A stretch of DNA of 43,562 nt from Ureibacillus sinduriensis BLB-1 = JCM 15800 (GTDB taxonomy: Bacteria > Bacillota > Bacilli > Bacillales_A > Planococcaceae): assembly GCF_000772955.1 (NCBI RefSeq), contig NZ_JPVO01000032.1, positions 1 through 43,562 of the forward strand. Reading direction: 5' to 3'. Below are positions 27,327 to 35,538 of this stretch, piece by piece. Made by a program: the position numbers and the translations under genes. A model generated the notes under the pieces. It saw only the letters and a program-made list of their open reading frames with translations, did no database searches and had not been told where the DNA came from. Numbering within the stretch: the stretch's first letter is position 1; every line of letters starts with the position of its first letter.

Positions 27327-28264
27327 AACAATCGATCATTTTAGCAGTGGACGGCGGAGCAACAAAAACAACTATTACACTACGGACAATCCAAGGGGAA
27401 TGCCTTTTTGAAAAAACAACAACAGGTTCCAACTATCAAACAATCGGCGTAGATGCTGTCAGTGTGATCCTCAATGACCTACTCCACGGCGCATACCTTT
27501 CTACTAAACTTAAATCCATTGATGTAGCTGTTTTTGCCATGGCTGGTATCGATACAAAATCAGATCTCGAAATGGTTACACAGATTATTGAGCAAAGCTT
27601 GCAAAATACTCCCTTTCATATTGAAAATTTAGTTATCGAGAATGATGTTCAAGCTACCCTAATCGGTTTAGTACAAAATACTCCAGGTATGTTACTAATT
27701 TCAGGCACAGGTTCCATAGCATTTGGGACAGATGGAAGAAATAGATTTTTCCGTACAGGTGGCTGGGGGCACCGCGCAAGCGATGAAGGCAGTGGCTATT
27801 GGATAGGTCGACAAATTTTAAAGGGCATTTTTAGAGCAGAAGATGGGCTAGATTCACCAACTGTCCTCAAAAAACTAGTACTTGAGAAACTCAAGATTAA
27901 TTCAGTGGACCAGCTGGTGAACTGGCTTTACCATCCAGAGTACACAAACAGCCACATGGCGAGTATCAGCTCCGTTTTGCAAGAAGCTATCTCACTCAAT
28001 GATGAGAAAGCCATTCGTATAGCACAAAGTGCCGCAAATGAACTTTTTTTATTAGTTAATGCAACGCTCAAAAAACTTCATTATGATGGTGAGCCATTCA
28101 CACTCCATCTAAACGGTGGAATTTTAAGGCATGACACGTATATCAGAAATGAATTGGTTCAATTTATTCACCAGGAATATCCTCATATTGCGATTGCTTT
28201 GTGCAAACATAACCCCATTGAATATATAGTGAGAAGAGCAAAATATGCATTAAAAATAAGCTGA
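27323..28264 (+). CDS. BadF/BadG/BcrA/BcrD ATPase family, GlcNAc-kinase-like
   Basis: 313 aa from ATG 27323, which overlaps the lyase stop. ASKHA-fold kinase: phosphate-1 loop AVDGGATKTTITL at the N-terminus, phosphate-2 LISGTGSIAFG, and the GGWGHRASDEGSGYWIGRQ segment characteristic of N-acetylglucosamine/N-acetylmuramic acid kinases (NagK, MurK). The Cys cluster of benzoyl-CoA-type activators is absent, so sugar phosphorylation is the more likely role. Its pairing with an ArgH-like lyase is unexplained. No murQ or PTS gene is nearby. Confidence 0.85.
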   Translation: MKQSIILAVDGGATKTTITLRTIQGECLFEKTTTGSNYQTIGVDAVSVILNDLLHGAYLSTKLKSIDVAVFAMAGIDTKSDLEMVTQIIEQSLQNTPFHIENLVIENDVQATLIGLVQNTPGMLLISGTGSIAFGTDGRNRFFRTGGWGHRASDEGSGYWIGRQILKGIFRAEDGLDSPTVLKKLVLEKLKINSVDQLVNWLYHPEYTNSHMASISSVLQEAISLNDEKAIRIAQSAANELFLLVNATLKKLHYDGEPFTLHLNGGILRHDTYIRNELVQFIHQEYPHIAIALCKHNPIEYIVRRAKYALKIS

Positions 28265-28372
28265 TTCCACAGAAGATGTAGCCTAAATAAATTAATCTCG
28301 GTTTATTGCTTGAGTAGGAAATCCATCTAACCATTTTCCGACCTCGCTCCCAAGCCGGCTTGAATCACAAAC

Positions 28373-28408
28373 AAAGAGGTGTCTCAACATCTTATGAGAC
28401 ACCTCTTT
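28373..28408. terminator. Bidirectional terminator
   Basis: A perfect 14-bp stem, AAAGAGGTGTCTCA (28373-28386) with TGAGACACCTCTTT (28395-28408), between two convergent genes. Confidence 0.9.
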
Positions 28409-28419
28409 CCATTTACTTA

Positions 28420-29673
28420 TTATAATTCCATTTTCTTCACACCATCATCTGTAGAAAAGTATAAATAGCCTTCATCTACAAATAGGTTGTTCACTTCATC
28501 ACGGTACAATATCGACTCTTCTGTACCGTCGGTTCGTATTTTGGAGAGGTAAGCCCCGTTGGAGTAGTTACTAAAGTACAACCAATCCCCAAAGCCAACA
28601 ATAAATTGTGCCCTACTCTCTGTTAAGCGTGTCGATTCACCTGTATTCATATCCATTCGGTATAGGATATTATTGTCATCGACATTACTATAATAAATCA
28701 AGCCATCCTGTTCGTATGCATGATCGATTTGTGCCATAAAGTCATAATTCGTATTGGAGGCCTTTGGATAATCTACTTTAATCCAACTATGGTCTAGCTC
28801 CATTTTGTTATCATTGATTAAGAAATACTCGTAACGAACAACATTTTGACGGTCTGGCGTCGGGTCATTCCATGTTGTATCGAGATGATACCAATTGCCA
28901 TCCACTTTTACTAGATTCCAAGCATGACCACCGGTATAGACTTCCCCCACAACATACTGCGTCTCAACACCTAAACCTTCCAGCATTTTTAACGCCAGCA
29001 AAGCATATCCCTGGCAAACACCTCTATGTTCTTCTAAAACGGCGTAGGCACTATGAGGGCTCGCCGTCGTGTCCTCACTATAGGCTGTCGATTTTACAAT
29101 ATAATCATTCACGAACTTCACTTTCTGGAAATCGGACATCTCTTCCGGTGAAACACTAGACAGGATACCTGCCACCTTTTCATTCACAATTTCCTCCTGG
29201 GCCAAATTCGTCAAGTATGTTTGATGAACTTTAATTTTGGCATCAAAACTGCTATATTCATATTCGATTGTGCGATCCGCCAGATGACCTAAAATATAAT
29301 GATCGCGATTTGCTGCTTCGTTGACAGCTGTTTGAATCATCTTTTCAATGTTAGTCGTGCTTCCAACATAGTGAATCTCAAAATTCGTTTCCCATCTACT
29401 TAAATAATAGTAAAAGGCTTCTTCTAATTCTTCTTGTGTTTGGACACTATCCGGCAATTCTACATCCATGGTAATAAGGGTATCTGCTGCCGTACTTACA
29501 ACGTTATCCCTTGCAGAGTTGACTGTAGCTAATACATCGGATGTCGCATCCTGTATGGTTACTTCATTTTCACCGATAAACTGTTGTGCTTCCTCCAGCC
29601 ATTGGGAGCCGAAATCATACATCGGCTTTGCAAGTACTATAGCTATGACGAGAAAAGTTATTCGTATAAACAA
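28420..29673 (-). CDS. Transglutaminase-like protease-fold protein with C-terminal repeat domain
   Basis: 417 aa. An N-terminal hydrophobic segment (residues 3-16) is a signal anchor or signal peptide, so the protein faces outward. The transglutaminase-like core carries a complete triad: Cys220 in EHRGVCQGYALL, His250 in TGGHAWNLV and Asp265 in WYHLDTTWND. The last about 110 residues contain repeated YFSN/YYSN...R-motifs (for example WLYFSNYSNGAYLSKIRTDG), as in DUF5050-type beta-propeller domains. Such proteins are cell-surface hydrolases or crosslinkers of unknown target. Start is TTG with AGAGGTGA in front. Confidence 0.85.
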   Translation of the reverse strand: MFIRITFLVIAIVLAKPMYDFGSQWLEEAQQFIGENEVTIQDATSDVLATVNSARDNVVSTAADTLITMDVELPDSVQTQEELEEAFYYYLSRWETNFEIHYVGSTTNIEKMIQTAVNEAANRDHYILGHLADRTIEYEYSSFDAKIKVHQTYLTNLAQEEIVNEKVAGILSSVSPEEMSDFQKVKFVNDYIVKSTAYSEDTTASPHSAYAVLEEHRGVCQGYALLALKMLEGLGVETQYVVGEVYTGGHAWNLVKVDGNWYHLDTTWNDPTPDRQNVVRYEYFLINDNKMELDHSWIKVDYPKASNTNYDFMAQIDHAYEQDGLIYYSNVDDNNILYRMDMNTGESTRLTESRAQFIVGFGDWLYFSNYSNGAYLSKIRTDGTEESILYRDEVNNLFVDEGYLYFSTDDGVKKMEL

Positions 29674-29748
29674 TGCACATCACCTCTACATGATTTCTAG
29701 TCCAATGTATTTTTCATTCTAATTGCTCGTTATTACCGTTTCTTATAA

Positions 29749-30144
29749 TTAAATTTCATATTCAATAGAAGGTAGATATTTTTCCCCGAAAATCTTCTTT
29801 AAAACTTCTTGAGCTTCTTCTTTCATTTCATCTGTTATGGACGAATAAATGACTGAAATGGCCTTTGTAATAATGACGATATCGTCAGCCAAGCCTACAG
29901 CCGGCAACATGTCCGCAACCAAGTCGATTGGTAAAATGAAGTAGCCTAATACACCCAGGATCATCAATTTATGTTCCTTCGGCAATTCAGGACTCTTTAA
30001 AGCACAATACAATATGGCAACACCATTCAACACTCTAAACCCCAAATTTGCTCCATATTTTTTCAATTTATTTATAAATTTATCTGGGGAATAGTGTTTT
30101 GCCTTCCCGCTTATTGTTGTCTCCAAGTGTAAATTTTCGTTCAT
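29749..30144 (-). CDS. DUF1232 (YkvA-like) membrane protein
   Basis: 131 aa. The conserved DUF1232 core is YFILPIDLVADMLPAVGLADDIVII, which sits in a hydrophobic region from about residue 42 to 100; the ends are charged. YkvA proteins are of unknown function. AGGAGG lies upstream of the ATG. Confidence 0.88.
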   Translation of the reverse strand: MNENLHLETTISGKAKHYSPDKFINKLKKYGANLGFRVLNGVAILYCALKSPELPKEHKLMILGVLGYFILPIDLVADMLPAVGLADDIVIITKAISVIYSSITDEMKEEAQEVLKKIFGEKYLPSIEYEI

Positions 30145-30641
30145 ATAAACTCCTCCTCTATCCCATCAACAATATCTATTTCATTACTATCATTACCAAT
30201 TAATAAAAAAAGTACTACACAAAAGGTTATTCTATAAAAGAAATCGTTTTCCTTTATGCATTCCCAAGGTATCAGAAGTTAAGTTTTAATTTCTTTTATC
30301 CCTTTATGGCATTCATATTGTTGTAGTTTTGTTGGATGACTCTTGTAGTTTCGGAATTTATACTTTTATCTTTATCAAATTTTATGTCTTTTAATTTGTT
30401 CGTTCAATGGAAAATTAATGAAACTGTCTATGAATCAGTGGAAGAAAAGTATTCCTTGAGGCAATAGAGGTTGATCGCCAGCTATTTTTTTAGTTACAGT
30501 CCTCTTTCATACCGAAGAGCATCAATAGAGTCTGCTAATTGTTCAAATGTCACAGTTCATTCCCTAATAATCTATTTTTTCTTCCCACTATCATATACTA
30601 TATTCTCTAAACTCTATTATTATAACTACTAATAGAAATAT
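30145..30641. other. Gene-free stretch with a possible coding remnant
   Basis: About 500 bp without a convincing gene. On the minus strand near 30480-30560 a GTG opens a 19-codon protein-like frame (VTFEQLADSIDALRYERGL) behind TTAGGGAATG, and a protein-like run, TKKIAGDQPLLPQGILFF, follows in another frame. This could be a decayed gene; I do not recognise the family. Confidence 0.3.
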
Positions 30642-30676
30642 AAATCCCTTTGAACATTATGCACTCAAAGGGATTT
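30642..30676 (-). terminator. Probable terminator of the ABC ATPase gene
   Basis: AAATCCCTTTG (30642-30652) pairs perfectly with CAAAGGGATTT (30666-30676). The following minus-strand bases are only moderately T-rich. Confidence 0.6.
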
Positions 30677-30689
30677 GATCATATGGTTT

Positions 30690-32429
30690 TTATTTTTTTG
30701 GAACGGCTACCCAATGGTTTGGCGATACTTCTATTAATTCCGTATTCTGAACATTATATTTGATTGCATTTGACTCTTTATCCAGCACTCTTTCCTTCTG
30801 CTTCTCGATAGCAGGGTCTGGAATCGGGATGGATTGTAGAAGTGCCTTTGTATATGGATGCTGGGGATTTGAATATAATTCCTCACTCTCCGCAAGTTCG
30901 ACAATCTTCCCTCCATACATAACCGCGACTCGATCACTGATATGTTTGACCATCGATAAATCATGTGCAATGAATAGATATGTCAATCCAAGTCGATGCT
31001 GCAAGTCTTTCAACAAATCCACAATTTGCTTTTGAATTGATACATCCAGTGCGGATAAGGGTTCATCACAAACGATAAATTCGGGATCGACTGCCAATGC
31101 ACGTGCAATTCCTATACGTTGACGCTGCCCGCCGGAAAACTCGTGGGGGTAACGACTTGCATGAGCTTTATTCAATCCTACTAATTCGAGCAATTCTTCT
31201 ACACGTGCTCTACGTTCTTCTTTACTTTTAGCAAGGCCATGTAGATCTAGTGCTTCCCCAATAATATCCAACACTTTTTTCCGTGGGTTCAATGAAGAAT
31301 AGGGATCTTGGAAAATAATCTGCATATGCCTTCTCATTGTTTTCAGCTGTTTCTTTGACAGACGTGTAATGGGAATCCCTTTATATAAAACATCTCCATC
31401 CGTTGGCTCATGTAATTGCAAAATTGTGCGGCCCGTTGTTGATTTACCGGAACCCGACTCACCTACCAGACCGAGAGTTTCACCCGGATAAATCTCAAAA
31501 GACAAGTCATCTACCGCTTTTAGCGTATCACCATGCCCTAAATCAAAATGCTTTTTTAATGATTTAATTTCAAGGAGCGGCTTGGATAAATCAAGGTTTG
31601 CACTTAACAACGGTGCTTTCTTCGGCTCCTTTTTTTCATGCAGTTTCGGCAATGCATTTAGCAAACGTTTTGTATAATCATGCTTTGGATTGTCGAATAT
31701 TTCCTCCGTCGTTCCTTCTTCAACAATTTCGCCCTCTTTCATGACAATGACGCGATCACACATTCCTGCTACTACGCCTAAATCATGTGTAATCAAAATA
31801 ATGGATGTACCTAACTTTTCTTGCATGTTTTTCATCAAAGTTAAAATTTGTGCTTGAATTGTTACATCCAATGCTGTTGTCGGTTCATCTGCAATGAGGA
31901 GGGATGGATTACATGCCAGTGCCATCGCAATCATTGCTCTTTGGCGCATCCCCCCCGAAAATTCATGCGGATACTGTTTATAGCGCTTTTCACTATGTTT
32001 AATCCCTACTAATTCCAGCAACTCAATCGTCTTCTTGTATGCATCCTCTTTTGACACTTGTTGATGTTTTTTTAAACTTTCAGCTATTTGTTCACCGATT
32101 CGGATTGTAGGATTCAAGGAAGTCATAGGATCTTGAAAAATCATGCTAATATGCTGCCCGCGGACAGATTCCATCTCTTTTTCCGACTGTTCGACTAAGT
32201 TCTTTCCTTGGAAATTGATCTCACCTGACTTTAAAAAGCTTGGCGGTGATGGAAGCAATCGCATGATGGACCTTGCAGTTACACTTTTCCCACTGCCGGA
32301 TTCCCCAACAATTCCCAAAGTTTCCCCTTTTTCAACATGAAAGCTGATGCCTTTGACTGCCTCAAACTCCTTTTCATCACCAATGAAAGAAACTTGAAGG
32401 TCCTTCACCTCTAATAATGTATTATTCAT
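30690..32429 (-). CDS. Peptide-type ABC transporter ATPase, fused DppD-DppF form
   Basis: 579 aa with two complete ABC ATPase domains in tandem. Domain 1 (about 1-265): Walker A GESGSGKS, signature [12 protein letters not shown], Walker [13 protein letters not shown]. Domain 2 (about 285-560): Walker [10 protein letters not shown], signature [12 protein letters not shown], Walker [13 protein letters not shown]. Each ends in the oligopeptide-type extension (for example [14 protein letters not shown]). It corresponds to OppD and OppF joined, as in GsiA/YejF-type proteins. Transcribed divergently from the permeases, with about 150 bp between; it very likely powers them because no other ATPase gene is near. 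Confidence 0.95.
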   Translation of the reverse strand: MNNTLLEVKDLQVSFIGDEKEFEAVKGISFHVEKGETLGIVGESGSGKSVTARSIMRLLPSPPSFLKSGEINFQGKNLVEQSEKEMESVRGQHISMIFQDPMTSLNPTIRIGEQIAESLKKHQQVSKEDAYKKTIELLELVGIKHSEKRYKQYPHEFSGGMRQRAMIAMALACNPSLLIADEPTTALDVTIQAQILTLMKNMQEKLGTSIILITHDLGVVAGMCDRVIVMKEGEIVEEGTTEEIFDNPKHDYTKRLLNALPKLHEKKEPKKAPLLSANLDLSKPLLEIKSLKKHFDLGHGDTLKAVDDLSFEIYPGETLGLVGESGSGKSTTGRTILQLHEPTDGDVLYKGIPITRLSKKQLKTMRRHMQIIFQDPYSSLNPRKKVLDIIGEALDLHGLAKSKEERRARVEELLELVGLNKAHASRYPHEFSGGQRQRIGIARALAVDPEFIVCDEPLSALDVSIQKQIVDLLKDLQHRLGLTYLFIAHDLSMVKHISDRVAVMYGGKIVELAESEELYSNPQHPYTKALLQSIPIPDPAIEKQKERVLDKESNAIKYNVQNTELIEVSPNHWVAVPKK

Positions 32430-32467
32430 GTTTATCTTCCTTTTAAAAAAGTAATTTCTTAGTTATA

Positions 32468-32496
32468 TTGACATAATCGTTTCCATACTTTACTAT
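32468..32496 (+). promoter_or_regulatory. Candidate sigma-A promoter of the permease operon
   Basis: -35 TTGACA at 32468-32473, 17-bp spacer, -10 TACTAT at 32491-32496 (four of six). Transcription would begin near 32503, before the ATG at 32580. Confidence 0.45.
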
Positions 32497-32579
32497 ACCA
32501 CTAGGAATAGTTTAATATAGTGAGGATAATAATTCAAGGTGAAGATATCTATGTTGTTATGAAGGAAGGGGGGCAGCAG

Positions 32580-34016
32580 ATGACACGAAGCATAAATACC
32601 CAAACTAAAAATACATCAACATTGCTTGACAGCACTTATCAGAGGCTAACAAACAGGGGAAGAATTGACGGAATTCTTTTATTTATTCTAGGGTTGCCGG
32701 TTCATATCGTAACATTTTTGTTGTTCTTCTTAAGAAAAAGCCAAAATCAATACGCTGATGCATATAAAAAAAGCGAAGAAGAATTGATTTCAAGTGGGAT
32801 ATTAGATACTTGGAGAAAGCAATTTTTAGAACAGGAACAAACCAAAGCAAGTTTTTTCCATGAATCTTTAACAGCTGATCAACTAAACAGAAATGTGGAT
32901 TTACTTGTTCAAGGAAAGCTCCAAAAGGAAGTGGAGATACGGGTACATTCATCAGGATTAGAGAAGTATACGTATCATAACTACTTTAAACAGCTGTTGA
33001 AAAAGCGCAATTTTGTGATGGTTTCAGCTATACCCGGCATTTTGATGTATGCATTATTACTTTTATATAGTAATCCATTTGTTCAATTTATTTTCGAGCG
33101 TGTACTCCAGACAATATTCGTTATTTTGGGTGTGGCGACACTTGTATTTACCATTCTCTATATCTCGCCGTTGGATCCGGCAAGAAATATACTCGGTATC
33201 GAAGCAACACCCGAACAAATCGAAAACTTTAACCGACTTTATGGATTGGATCAACCGTATTTAACTCAATTGTGGAATTCCCTATCCGGATTATTCACCT
33301 TTGACTTGGGGACTTCCTTTGCAGGGAAAGAGGATATTGTTGCAAGTATAGCCAATAAATTTCCCGTCACCCTTAACATTGCCCTGCTTTCATTACTGAT
33401 GGCAATCATCATTGCGATACCGGTCGGGATTATTTCTGCCATTCGCCCAAATTCATTCATGGATTATACATTTATGATTGTGGCGCTAATCGGGCTATCG
33501 ATTCCAAGCTTTTGGCAGGGGTTAATTTTCATTTTGACCTTCTCTCTCGAGCTTAATTGGTTCCCTGCAACCTATAATCCTCAAAACTGGTTATCTCTCG
33601 TATTGCCAATAGTTGTGCTTGGTACGTCACTATGTGCCTCAATTGCAAGAATGACACGTTCATCCATGCTTGAAGTCATAAATGAGGATTACATTATCAC
33701 AGCCAAAGCAAAAGGATTAAACGAAAGAAAAGTCATTTCAAAGCATGCAATTCGAAATGCAATGATACCGATCATTACTGTCATCGGGCTACTGTTTGGA
33801 GGGATGTTGGGCGGAGCTTCCGTTACGGAGAAAGTCTTCAACATTAGCGGGATCGGGAGCTACATTGTAGATAAACAATTTATACCGGATATTCCTGCAA
33901 TACTGGGTGGCGTTGTTTATATCGCCATCACCATTTCGATTGTTAACTTGATTATCGACATTACTTATGCATTTTTTGATCCACGAATTCGCTCAAAAAT
34001 GAAAAAGGAGGGGTAA
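32580..34016 (+). CDS. Peptide-type ABC permease (OppB/DppB-like) with N-terminal membrane extension
   Basis: 478 aa from ATG 32580 (MTRSINTQTK), chosen for the GGAAGGGGGG just before it; a GTG at 32520 lacks a site. Residues from about 168 on are a normal DppB-type permease: FIFERVLQTIFVILGVATLVFTI, RLYGLDQPYLTQ, DLGTSF, and the EAA loop EDYIITAKAKGLNERKVISKHAIRNAM. The first 165 residues are extra: a helix about 31-51, a charged loop of about 90 residues and a helix about 145-163. Ordinary DppB is near 310 aa. First gene of the operon with the OppC-like and binding-protein genes. Confidence 0.92.
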   Translation: MTRSINTQTKNTSTLLDSTYQRLTNRGRIDGILLFILGLPVHIVTFLLFFLRKSQNQYADAYKKSEEELISSGILDTWRKQFLEQEQTKASFFHESLTADQLNRNVDLLVQGKLQKEVEIRVHSSGLEKYTYHNYFKQLLKKRNFVMVSAIPGILMYALLLLYSNPFVQFIFERVLQTIFVILGVATLVFTILYISPLDPARNILGIEATPEQIENFNRLYGLDQPYLTQLWNSLSGLFTFDLGTSFAGKEDIVASIANKFPVTLNIALLSLLMAIIIAIPVGIISAIRPNSFMDYTFMIVALIGLSIPSFWQGLIFILTFSLELNWFPATYNPQNWLSLVLPIVVLGTSLCASIARMTRSSMLEVINEDYIITAKAKGLNERKVISKHAIRNAMIPIITVIGLLFGGMLGGASVTEKVFNISGIGSYIVDKQFIPDIPAILGGVVYIAITISIVNLIIDITYAFFDPRIRSKMKKEG

Positions 34017-34017
34017 T

Positions 34018-35514
34018 GTGAAAGTCATATCAAACTTAAAGCTACTAATGAAAATTACAAAGGAGTATGGGAATGCTCACTTTACATTATCCTTTTCCGC
34101 CATTTTTTCATTGCTATTTTTACTATATAGTTATAACTTCAATACCCAAAGCATTCGTCCTATTGTTCTAGCATTTTTTATTATTTATTTGCTAACAACA
34201 GTTTATGCTTGGTTTATCTCTAAATCTATAAAAAAAGATTTGGCAACTAATAGAGAGATTCGGGGACGTACACGAATGCTTGGCTATCCATTGATACTGA
34301 CCGTACTCGTTGGAAATGTTTTCGCCAGCAGTTATGGGATTTCATTGGTTTCGAAAAACAAAACGCCCGAATATACATTTGCAGCTTACGCATTGTTGAC
34401 CCAGTTGTTTATTATCGGGATTTCAGGATTCAATCTTTTTAAACCTTATGTCATCGATACATTTTTACCGGCGATCAGTGCTTTTGTTTTACTTGCTGTA
34501 ATTTTCGGCCTGATGGTTATTCTTGTCGCTAAATATGTGACGTCAACATCTGCACCAAAGTGGATGTTTCCGATTGGTATCGTTTTGCTATTGCCTGTTT
34601 TGACAGGTAATTTATTTTCTTTGCTGCTCGGGTATGGTCTTATTAAAAAGGCGCGGCAAAAAGATGCTTCTTCTATTGAAAAGTGGCAAAAAATATGGAG
34701 TAAAATCCTGCGCAATTCAATGGCCGTATTCGGAATGTTTTTTATCATTTTCATGTTTTCATTGTCCGTCGTAAGTCCCTGGACATTTGATTATGACTTT
34801 GCAACACAGAACAATTATTCTGCCATCTTACAGACACCAACACTTGAATACCCACTAGGTACAGATGACTTCGGTCGTGATTTGTTCTCAAGAATTGTCT
34901 TTGGTGCCCAAATTTCGTTAATCGTCGGGTTCTTCTCAACGATTATACCAGCCGTAGTTGGTGGTTCACTTGGCGCAATTTCAGGTTACTATGGCAAGAA
35001 GACCGATAACATCATCATGCGTCTTCTCGACATTTTATATGCGATACCGGGTATTTTACTGGCAATCGCCATCATCGCTGCATTCGGTGCAAATACAGTC
35101 AATTTAATCATCGCCCTTAGTGTAGGTTCTATTCCTACTTATGCACGTACGATGAGAGCTACTGTAATGCAGATTTCCAATTATGAATTTGTAGAATCTG
35201 CCAGGGCCTTAGGTGCTTCCGACAGTTCGATTATTTTTAAGCATATCGTTCCAAATTCTATGGCTCCGATGATTGTAAAAGCTACTTTAACAATCGGCAG
35301 TGCCGTCATCTCAACAAGTAGTCTCAGTTTCCTGGGATTAGGCGTTGAACCGCATATTCCTGAATGGGGGAATATTTTAAAAATCGGTAGTACTTATCTT
35401 GAAACCCATTCATTTTTAGCTATTTTTCCAGGGTTATGTATTATGCTGCTCGTGCTTTCATTCAATTTCTTTGGTGACGGCTTACGGGATGCTCTTGACC
35501 CTAAAACAAACTAA
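34018..35514 (+). CDS. Peptide-type ABC permease (OppC/DppC-like) with large N-terminal membrane extension
   Basis: 498 aa, GTG start behind GGAGG, one base after the OppB-like stop. From about residue 225 it is a normal DppC-type permease: LRNSMAVFGMFFIIFMFSLSVVSP, YPLGTDDFGRDLFSRIVFGAQISLIVGF, the EAA loop YEFVESARALGASDSSIIFKHIVPNSM, and the end NFFGDGLRDALDPKTN. The first about 220 residues hold roughly six more hydrophobic helices (about 25-39, 48-67, 90-110, 121-140, 149-170, 183-207), unrelated to the standard fold as far as I can see. Ordinary DppC is near 300 aa. Confidence 0.92.
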   Translation: MKVISNLKLLMKITKEYGNAHFTLSFSAIFSLLFLLYSYNFNTQSIRPIVLAFFIIYLLTTVYAWFISKSIKKDLATNREIRGRTRMLGYPLILTVLVGNVFASSYGISLVSKNKTPEYTFAAYALLTQLFIIGISGFNLFKPYVIDTFLPAISAFVLLAVIFGLMVILVAKYVTSTSAPKWMFPIGIVLLLPVLTGNLFSLLLGYGLIKKARQKDASSIEKWQKIWSKILRNSMAVFGMFFIIFMFSLSVVSPWTFDYDFATQNNYSAILQTPTLEYPLGTDDFGRDLFSRIVFGAQISLIVGFFSTIIPAVVGGSLGAISGYYGKKTDNIIMRLLDILYAIPGILLAIAIIAAFGANTVNLIIALSVGSIPTYARTMRATVMQISNYEFVESARALGASDSSIIFKHIVPNSMAPMIVKATLTIGSAVISTSSLSFLGLGVEPHIPEWGNILKIGSTYLETHSFLAIFPGLCIMLLVLSFNFFGDGLRDALDPKTN

Positions 35515-35538
35515 CAAACTATTTTTAGGAGGATTACT

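Noticed and set aside
28872..29159. Plus-strand ORF within the transglutaminase-like gene
   Set aside because: Antisense shadow; it covers the catalytic triad region of the real gene and has no start signal.
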